Shown here one piece after another: positions 56,101-64,000 of a DNA stretch of 64,000 bases. The translations under genes were made by a program, and so were the position numbers. The DNA is from Piezodorus guildinii (lineage: Eukaryota; Arthropoda; Insecta; Hemiptera; Pentatomidae). The stretch is from contig CM041292.1 in assembly GCA_023052935.1 (NCBI GenBank), forward strand, positions 90,317,169 through 90,381,168, in the 5' to 3' direction. How positions within the stretch are numbered: position 1 is the stretch's first letter; each line of letters begins with the position of its first letter. Below the pieces are notes generated by a model that saw nothing but the letters and a program-made list of their open reading frames with translations, was not told where the DNA came from and ran no database searches.

Positions 56101-56272
56101 TCTATTTTCTGAATGTATCTTGAGTTTCAATCCCAATCAGTACTTTGGGATATACACATCTGTATTTGAGTAAGTACTAGTTTATGTATCATATTTATTT
56201 GGAACAATAAAACCACACTTGTCTGTGATAATTTGTTGTATTATTTATGGGTTTATTAATATATTCTCCTCG
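53140..56272 (+). other. Probable CCDC6 3' UTR
   Basis: The stop codon is followed at once by GTAAGT (53140), and an acceptor TTCTGTTCTAG ends at 53215, so a 76-bp 3' UTR intron is likely. Possible polyadenylation signals AATAAA occur near 54652, 54816 and 56206-56211, the last with a following GT-rich stretch. No ORF or named repeat seen. Confidence 0.5.
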
Positions 56273-56411
56273 TTTTTACTTTCACCTACCAATATACAGA
56301 ATATATTGTAAGGGAAAGTATTGCGATTGTAAAAATTGTTGAAATCCAGTTTTCAACAAAAATACACGTTTTAGGGTCCCCTGGGTCCAAATGACCTAGT
56401 CCTGCAAAAAG

Positions 56412-56450
<39 letters not shown>

Positions 56451-57165
56451 TGGTAACTTCTGCACGAAAACGAAAAGTCCTATGAAACTTAAATTTCACA
56501 TTTAAGACAAATATACGCCCAAGATGTTACAAAAACTTTTTCATCGAAATCAGTTTACCAAAAGAGCCACTTTATACCATGCATTTTGCACCTTTTTACG
56601 GTTTTCTTAAAAAACGGCTCTAAAGATTTTGATAAAACTCGCTCTGTCAATGTAAAATTTAATGGGCTTTAACGTCGTATAGGTTTCATTCTGATTGAAA
56701 GAGTGTATTGAGATATTTTAAATTTTCTTCCTCTAAAGTACCTTTTTTTTTTTTTATATATATTCTATAAAAATAATCATATTATCTTGTTACCATTGAT
56801 AAAAAACAGGTATATATGTTAGTTAGACGAATTCTATATTCCAAAGGAAAAAACGAACAAATACTTTTTTAATGGAACAGTAATTCTAAAATATATCGTT
56901 GAAAAGCTTTAGATTTAAAAAAAAAATATTATACATAAGCTTGTAAAGTTAATAAAGAGTGATGAAAAGCCGAAAAAACTAACTGATTATTTTAGATAAT
57001 AATATATTCAATTTTTTAATAAAACATGTTTCTATAGAAATTCAATTTAATTGATTCTTAAATGGTTTCACTAATTTTTATCTCTAACTGTATTTGAAAA
57101 TTCTTTAATCGATTTTAAAAACGGAGGAAAGTGAAAGGTCGTGTGCTGCCCGCACCAGATTTTTT
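56273..57165 (+). repeat. Rep1 copy F, full length (893 bp)
   Basis: Begins TTTTTACTTTCACCTACC, with a GT run at 56413-56452, and ends AAAGTGAAAGGTCGTGTGCT followed by GCCCGCACCAGATTTTTT. Its interior is collinear with copies B and D. Confidence 0.85.
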
Positions 57166-57389
57166 GTCATGTGATATAAATGTGATTTTTCAATTATTAA
57201 GTGTTTGATGATGAAATAAATATTTTCATTCTGGTACTGATTTCCCTTATAATAGTTATAATGCCCTTATAATATGTTCATTTTTCAACCATATCAGAAT
57301 TGTTAATCATCTAATCATACTGTTGTGGAAATTCATAAAATCGAATCAATTTAGTGGTACGATGAAGGGATAGGTTAAGGAAATATAAA

Positions 57390-58100
57390 AAAAAAAAAAA
57401 AAAAAATGAAATGTGGATGAAGATGAATGGAAACAGATCGAGAATTCTGATGAGGATATTTGGTGTTATGTATAAATCATCAGATTTGGGATATTGACAT
57501 CAGTTTGGTGACGTGGATGGAGGAATGATTTTTGGTTTAATGTGTTCAAAGAGAATATACACCAAGAAGGTATTGCTGTCAGAAAAAAAAAGGTAAATCT
57601 CCTTTGAATTGGTTACCTAATAGTGAAGTGAGGCTGGCTTTAAAACGTAAATGTAAATAATAGCTCTATTCTGCCTCATCATTGAATTAGCAGTGGGCCT
57701 TCCATACAACAACCAGCTACCTTTGAAGTGGGAAAAAGGAGAGTTTAATACCCAAAGTTGTTGAGGAATGAAGTCTTAAGAAAATGTTATGGTCATCTGT
57801 GAGTTTTAGAGTGCTCCAGGAAAGATGACCAGAATCGACTCCAAGGTTGTTTTGCTGTCCTTTGAAAATGTATGGGAAGAGTTATTCATGTAAACTGAAA
57901 ATTTGGGAAGAAAAGAAATAAGGAGATGCTTGGAAATTAAAATTATCTGAGTTTTTTCTATATTTACCCATAACTCATTTGAAATGGGCATTTGTGATCG
58001 AAAAATTGATTCCATATTCTGAAATAGCATCATTATAAACATGATTAATGATACTAGCATCAATAAAAATTAACAGAAAGGTGGGATCCATGTTGGAAAA
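57390..58100 (-). mobile_element. CR1/Jockey-like LINE relic
   Basis: The minus strand gives WVNIEKTQIILISKHLLISF, PKFSVYMNNSSHTFSKDSKT in one frame and NNLGVDSGHLSW in another. This is the order expected of an RT thumb (KT-x-I-x-F followed by LGV-x-W). The rest is too decayed to assign. Confidence 0.5.
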
Positions 58101-58584
58101 TCTGATACTGTAATCCGAAATTGCAACCTTGTTTGATAATTCTATGAATAGGAACTAAAAAAGGAAAAGAAACTTGAAAGGTGTAAGGCAATATTTTAAA
58201 TACCCACTTTTGAAAGAATTAGAAAAGTGCTTCTATACTCAACAGATGAAGATAATGATTAACGAAAACTTTGCATTTATTCAAACCGACAAATAAATTA
58301 TCAGTGTTATGTTATTCGAATAATTGTTAATTCTAGAAAAAACACAGTATTTCTCACTTTTACTTATTCTTGTATATGATTATATTTTAATATAATACAA
58401 CTAAATGCTGCAGAGAATATTGAAATTTAAACTCCAAATAGTAGTGAAAATTAAATTTAGCTCCTGTCACATTTTACTCCTGAATGTTTGTTGGGGTGAT
58501 GCTGCTGGCCTCTTACGGCAAACACGAAAACTAATATGGTCCCGAACCTTTTTTATTTGTGCTGCTACCTGCCAAAGGATTTTT

Positions 58585-58990
58585 AAGTACTGATTAAGAA
58601 GTACTTTCCTATACAAATAAATTTTCGAGCTGAAACACGACTTCGGAAATTAATTGAACAGCCCTAAATAGAACCTTTTTGATTAATTGTTTTCAATCGA
58701 CTAAAAAAGTAAATACCTCCCTTCAACATTTGAGGGCTTACGTTTCAAGATACGCGAAATAATATAAGGACTCGAATGACGAATTTAAAAAATCCGTTTG
58801 TCCGCCGTCCACGGCATTTTTCCGAAACTACTGGACCAATTATTTTGAAATTCGTCACAAAAATACTAGGGTATCCAACGATGATCCTAATACCTAGACG
58901 TTGATACCAGCTGGTTATTTTAAAATTGCGGTCGATTAAAAGTGATCAAATTCAATAACTCAGTTATTTTTTGTTCATTGTACTTTTGAA
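58585..58990 (-). repeat. Rep2 3' portion
   Basis: Inverted match to Rep2: AATCCGTTTGTCCGCCGTCC, CCGAAACTACTGGACCAATT, ATCCTAATACCTAGACGTTG and TCGATTAAAAGTGATCAAAT. The ends are not preserved. Confidence 0.7.
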
Positions 58991-60270
58991 TTCAGCATAA
59001 ACCTCAGCATAAATTGGCATGAAAAAAAAAGTAAAAATTAAACTAATTTTACTTCAATGTTTAAAATTAATTTTATTTTGAAAAATTAAAAACTATTTAA
59101 AACGATTAAGATAGAAAGACTTTCAAAGTAATTTCGCAGAATGATTGCCCTTTGAGAGCTAGTTGTAAATGAAGATATATAATTATTTATACTGATCTTA
59201 TCAAATTCATTTTATCAATTGAGCAGTCATCATTATTCCAATAAAAAGAGAACAAATGAGCGGTATATTTGTATAAATTTCATGTTTTGTTAAGAGTTTA
59301 TATTTATCTTTATAAGATTGAAAGATGACTTCTTTTTTTTTCTAAGTACATTTTTATTTCATATTTAAAATTTTAGCATTAGGTTTTTGATTGTACCGGT
59401 TTCTGTAACTTTCTCACATTTAATTGATGCTAGTTTCATCTGTTAGTTTTACAACGATGCTATTTCCTAATATGGTAACCCATTTGGATCGCGCATGCGT
59501 GTTTCTGTTACTTTTATTCATGCTGGGAACATGTAATAGGATTTCCCCTATTCCGAATATAGGATACGATTTTGGATCTAATCGGAGTTTCTGTTACTTT
59601 TGAGCTTTTTTCGTTTTCTTTTATTTCGTTTTTTTTTTTTTTATTGATATTCTTCAAGTAGTAGTTAGAAAGATATTAAGTAAAATTTTTATTGATGAAG
59701 GAATCATTTACTAGGTTTATAAGGATGCTATTTTCTGATATAGCATCATATTTTCGATCGTGCAAACGCATTTTTAGTTTCTATTATTTTTGTACTCTAT
59801 ACTGGTATCGCTATCATTCCCGCTGTGGATTTTAGTGCTGTACTATTGTTTATAACATTTTCGTGATTATATTTTTTTTCGTTCGTTTTATGTTCAAAAA
59901 GAAAATTATGGTTTTCTTAGTTTAAAGTTGACAGTTAATTCAAGATAAACATCCACAATGCAATTTCTCAGTCCCGTGAAAGTATTAATTTCAAGTTCCA
60001 TGGCTGAATAGAAAAGGAAATTAATTGATATATCTAATAAATTAGGAGGCCCAGGAGATTCGAAAGCGTTAAGAGGGACGGCAAGTAGGTTGGAAACATA
60101 TTTTTTCTATATATTATTTTTTCTATATTATTACTTTTTCTATAGGATATTTTTTCTAAACACTATCTACTAAAATAATTTGAAAATTAATTGCGTGACT
60201 GGAAATTAAAACGTTTTCTAACCATAATTATTTTCCTAAAACCTCAGTTAATTTTTAGTTTTAATATTTT
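58991..60270. other. Unassigned AT-rich DNA
   Basis: No gene found. Two loosely similar stretches at 59400-59600 and 59700-59850 (both with ATGCTATTT, a GGATCGCGCATGCG/TCGATCGTGCAAACGC-like core and TTTCTGTTAC-like text) hint at an old duplication. Confidence 0.35.
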
Positions 60271-60274
60271 TACT

Positions 60275-60830
60275 ATCCTCACACTGGACTGAAACAACAA
60301 GAAACTGCCCACAGATACCGCTTACTACAACACTTACTCGACAAACGAACAAAACTCCCTATTTACTACAAAAAACTCATTTACATAACCATCCGACCTA
60401 TTTGGACCTATGAGGGTCCACTAAACTATCAAACTCCGCATCCAATCCTTGCAATCCAAAATCCTAAGAAAAACCCTCAATGCTCCTTACTTTGTAACTA
60501 ATAAACTCATCCATAGAGACCTCAATATCCGACTGGTTGCAGACATAGCCATTGATAGATACACCTCCTTTGATTCCAAACTACCTGCCCACTCAAACTC
60601 GCTTGTCCGTAACCTCTCAACAACATCTAATCCCGATAATCCTCTGAGGCGCCTGAAAAGACGGTGGCCTCGAGAGCTGCTTATAAAATAAACATTGCAG
60701 TGTTACCTAAAAAAATGATTTAAGTGTTACCACAAAGGCTATTTCATGCCTATATTTGTAATTATAGCCCTTTTACTTGTATATATTGTATATACAGTTG
60801 TAAAACTCAATAAAAATATATTTTTATTTG
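60275..60830 (+). mobile_element. Jockey-like LINE 3' end, same family as 1-783
   Basis: The frame 60449-60691 encodes QSKILRKTLNAPYFVTNKLI, RDLNIRLVADIAIDRYTSFD and the end LRRLKRRWPRELLIK. Upstream text back to 60290 is the same family but frameshifted. The 3' UTR ends CAATAAAAATATATTTTTAT near 60830. Confidence 0.8.
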
Positions 60831-61534
60831 ACTAACAACTTTTAGAGGAACCGGAGCCCCTTCCTCTTCCCGCTTTATCTTGGCTTAGCCCATGTCCATA
60901 GTTTGATGTAGCTTTCTTATCACCACAAGCAACACAACTAAGATAAAAAGATTCTTTAATTTTTACGCTATCTTAAAACCTTTATTGCCAGTGGTGAGTA
61001 GAATCGACGGCTACCCTCAGAATAACATGTACGAAAAGAGCATTCCACCAATTCGGTCTCAATTATCATGAATAATGGAAGGGTTGGAAATGGACATAGA
61101 GGGAAAATAATATTCGGTATGAAACGGGTTTCTGTAATGTGATAAAAATTGTAGGGAAAAAAAACAAGGTATTGATCACAATGAGCCAGGAGGGATTAGG
61201 AGTTGAGGTTACAGAACTATATCATATAATTCATTTGAGGAAAATATGTTAATGTAAAGTAATGTTGTCATTAGAGAATAAAGGCACAGGTGCTATTATG
61301 TGAAGCAGAATAAATATATATATTTATACTTGCCAACTAGGTCAACCAATATATCTTTTTCACCATTTCTATTGGATGGGTTCTTAAGTTCGTTCGGTTT
61401 TGGTAAGCAGTACGAATTGTTCTAAATATCTTCAGATCTCTTTGCCTGATTTGATGAACATGATGGTTAGAGGAAAAAATTAAGCCCGCTCTCCGAAACT
61501 GTTGTGTTTGATTTAATTGACATTACAGCATATA
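60831..61534. other. Unassigned DNA
   Basis: No gene or repeat recognised. Confidence 0.35.
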
Positions 61535-61755
61535 TGTCAACTGATAAAGTGCAGTTTTACCATATTTGGAGACCCGAGAAGATATGTGAGGTATACGGGA
61601 ACGTGCGTTAGCCGGACACACTGCTCAAAAATGGTATGCCGAGTTTCGAACCGAAGATACGAGTGTCGAAGATGCACCCACAGAAGTCGGCTCACCGAGA
61701 TTAATTTGAGTACCTCTCTCGAAACTACGAACAGTGAAAGTGGCTTTATCCTTCC
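61535..61755 (+). pseudogene. Mariner transposase N-terminal relic
   Basis: One frame reads ALAGHTAQKWYAEFRTEDTS and VEDAPTEVGSP, preceded in another frame by EKICEVYGNVR. This is the helix-turn-helix part of a mariner transposase (family pattern ICEVYG...QKWYAEFR...EDAPRSGRP). It is cut off where the tandem array begins. Confidence 0.75.
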
Positions 61756-62650
61756 TACCGTAGCAGGTACTTCTTTACCAAGCTTACCGTAGCAGGTACT
61801 TCTTTACCAAGCTTACCGTAGCAGGTACTTCTTTACCAAGCTTACCGTAGCAGGTACTTCTTTACCAGTTACCGTAGCAGGTTACATTCTTTACCAAGCT
61901 TACCGTAGCAGGTACTTCTTTACCAAGCTTACCGTAGCAGGTACTTCTTTACCAAGCTTACCGTAGCAGGTACTTCTTTACCAAGCTTACCGTAGCAGGT
62001 ACTCCTTTACCAAGCTTACCGTAGCAGGTACTTCTTTACCAAGCTTACCGTAGCAGGTACTCTTTACCAAGCTTACCGTAGCAGGTACTTCTTTACCAAG
62101 CTTACCGTAGCAGGTACTTCTTTACCAAGCTTACCGTAGCAGGTACTCTTTACCAAGCTTACCGTAGCAGGTACTTCTTTACCAAGCTTACCGTAGCAGG
62201 TACTTCTTTACCAAGCTTACCGTAGCAGGTACTTCTTTACCAAGCTTACCGTAGCAGGTACTTCTTTACCAAGCTTACCGTAGCAGGTACTTCTTACCAA
62301 GCTTACCGTAGCAGGTACTTCTTTACCAAGCTTACCGTAGCAGGTACTTCTTTACCAAGCTTACCGTAGCAGGTACTTCTTTACCAAGCTTACCGTAGCA
62401 GGTACTTCTTTACCAAGCTTACCGTAGCAGGTACTTCTTTACCAAGCTTACCGTAGCAGGTACTTCTTTACCAAGCTTACCGTAGCAGGTACTTCTTTAC
62501 CAAGCTTACCGTAGCAGGTACTTCTTTACCAAGCTTACCGTAGCAGGTACTTCTTTACCAAGCTTACCGTAGCAGGTACTTCTTTACCAAGCTTACCGTA
62601 GCAGGTACTTCTTTACCAAGCTTACCGTAGCAGGTACTTCTTTACCAAAC
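61755..62650. repeat. 29-bp tandem repeat array, ~31 copies
   Basis: Head-to-tail copies of a 29-bp unit starting TTACCGTAGCAGGTACTTC and ending CCAAGC. Most are identical. A few units have 1-2 base deletions (for example 62057, 62146, 62290), and one at 61866-61890 is rearranged. Each junction contains AAGCTT, and each unit can form a small hairpin (GGTA, loop CTTCTT, TACC). As 29 is not a multiple of 3, it is not a protein repeat. Confidence 0.97.
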
Positions 62651-63345
62651 TATCCGATTCCGCCGCCCATCATACATATCTCCCTCTATTCAAATCCGTG
62701 ATTCATCACCTTAACACTCGTCGGATTTAAATATTACGCCTCTTTGGACAGATCTTTCATTATCCGATCCTCTTCTATCTCTATGGAACTCTATTCCTTC
62801 TCACATCCATAATTCTATTACCCTCCCGAAAGTTTAATCTCGAATATTTAATTATTCTTGTCCACTCATTGTCCTAAGAATCCTGATGATATCCAGTTTT
62901 CAATAAAAAATTGTAAATAGAAAAAAAAATGAAGTTTTCATTTATTTGTTATTGTTTTTGTAATCAGGTAAACGTAATTTTTCTTGTCTTGGCAAAAGCT
63001 GTACATAATTGTTTTCTTTATTAACATTATTATTATTTTTTAAATCATTAGTATTAGAATTTTTTTTTCTTTCTTATTTGACTTCTTTTATTTATTACTT
63101 TTTACTGAATTATTTATTCTTACTCTAAGGCAATAAAACCCACATTTATTGTCTTATGCATTATTCAAAAGGGACTTGTCCCAGAATAAATAAATAAATT
63201 ATAATTATTAAATCTATTGAAAGTCTATGTTCTAAAAAAGAAATGTAACACAATGAATAAACTGCGAAGATTTTTATTTTAATAAAATATAATACATTCA
63301 AAAATTAAGCGAGTTAAAATAAGTTATTCATTTTTTAATAATGTG
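62651..63345. other. Unassigned DNA with a possible LINE 3' tail
   Basis: Text at 63163-63200 (AAAGGGACTTGTCCCAGAAT followed by AAATAAATAAAT) resembles the 3' end of CR1/Jockey-type LINEs. For the minus-strand gene to the right, AATAAA near 63276-63281 on that strand could be a polyadenylation signal. Confidence 0.4.
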
Positions 63346-63660
63346 TTATGTCACATCTCCTCTTTTAAGAAGTGAATTGCTACCTTGAATAAAATAAGTC
63401 CTATGCTGGTGAGAAAGTTTTTGTGAAACCTGAGACTTGCATATGGTTTTTTGGTCCAGATAAGATTCTTCTCTTAAATTTCGAGATGGATCCAACATTT
63501 CGTTTGATGTTGAAGTATCACAGTTATCAGAAGTAGAAGAATAATCATCATTGAGATTTTCTTGTTGCTGGAGACCAACAGGGTCTGACATACGCCAATC
63601 ATAAACAAAAATAGGAGGTCGCATACTTTTTTTGGTATCTTGAAAATTATTAACATTCTC
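63346..63660 (-). CDS. Terminal exon of an unidentified gene
   Basis: Minus-strand exon preceded by a good acceptor (CATTTTTAG, AG at 63661-63662) and open for 104 codons to a stop at 63346-63348. It encodes ENVNNFQDTKKSMRPPIFVY, then DWRMSDPVGLQQQEN, an acidic Ser/Thr/Asp-rich stretch (DDYSSTSDNCDTSTSNE) and a polar C-terminus ending LLKRGDVT. No domain recognised and no transposon similarity. The composition is that of a disordered tail. The ATG in the middle is probably not the start. Upstream exons should lie to the right, outside the window. Confidence 0.5.
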   Translation of the reverse strand, partial: ENVNNFQDTKKSMRPPIFVYDWRMSDPVGLQQQENLNDDYSSTSDNCDTSTSNEMLDPSRNLREESYLDQKTICKSQVSQKLSHQHRTYFIQGSNSLLKRGDVT

Positions 63661-64000
63661 CTAAAAATGATATGTGATACTGTATTTATTTTAATACATT
63701 ATTATTTGCAATTAAATGTAGAGATTTCCACTACCTTAATTTTAAAATCATTAATCAATAATAAATCAAGATTTGGTAAAATCAAAGAAATAACGTTATC
63801 ACTAAAACTGACTTTTATTACATTGAGGATGTATGGTCAACTGTTGAAATTTTTTCTATATCTTTATATTACACCTTGCACCTATGAAACATTTTGATTT
63901 TTGAAAGCATGCCAAGTAAAATACAAGATAGTTACTTCGGTTAATATGTTTGAATTGTCTAATAGCTCTAAATTGTCATTTGACAAATGAATTAGCAACA
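63661..64000. other. Intron or intergenic DNA
   Basis: No exon recognised up to the window edge. Confidence 0.35.

Noticed and set aside
61755..62650. CRISPR-like array
   Set aside because: Units are strictly head to tail without unique spacers, and the DNA is eukaryotic.

Overview
The window looks like nuclear DNA of an insect, most likely a true bug (Hemiptera). It is AT-rich, its genes have GT-AG introns, and it carries mariner, Helitron, RTE, LOA-like, Jockey-like and Ty3/gypsy elements. The best pointer to the order is a pair of antimicrobial peptide genes whose C-terminus resembles hemiptericin, a peptide known from bugs. No bacterial-type features (operons, ribosome binding sites, CRISPR) were seen. 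All calls come from reading the sequence and from recalled family motifs; no database search was run.

Layout. 1-850: 3' end of a Jockey-like LINE, inside an intron. 1427-3298: last four exons of NPC1 (sterol transporter), plus strand. 5115-7642: a foldback element, an intact mariner and a broken copy of a dispersed repeat (Rep1). 7660-18090: two head-to-head, nearly identical antimicrobial peptide genes, each with a 5' UTR exon and a conserved TATA-containing promoter, separated by repeats (Rep2, SINE, LINE fragments). 18391-19289: a full Rep1 copy. About 19330-23480: a decayed LOA/R1-like LINE. 24046-25299: an intronless 26S proteasome ATPase gene (Rpt5/PSMC3), minus strand. 26155-53139: a nine-exon CCDC6 homologue, plus strand, divergent from Rpt5 and stretched to 27 kb by transposons in its introns: SINEs, a Helitron, a decayed mariner, a MITE, a young gypsy element with 129-bp LTRs, an almost intact RTE element with a perfect 13-bp target duplication, and LINE relics. 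53140-56272: probable CCDC6 3' UTR. 56273-62650: Rep1 and Rep2 copies, LINE relics, a mariner relic and a 29-bp tandem array. 63346-63660: a terminal exon of an unidentified minus-strand gene.

The host genes have unrelated roles: lysosomal cholesterol export (NPC1), humoral immunity (the peptides), proteolysis (Rpt5) and a coiled-coil scaffold (CCDC6). Points most worth following are the inverted peptide pair with its separately conserved promoter block, the Rpt5 copy whose C-terminal HbYX tyrosine is replaced by phenylalanine, the NPC1 terminal splice acceptor that appears to lie in repeat DNA, and the Rep1 and Rep2 families, which I could not assign to a known class.
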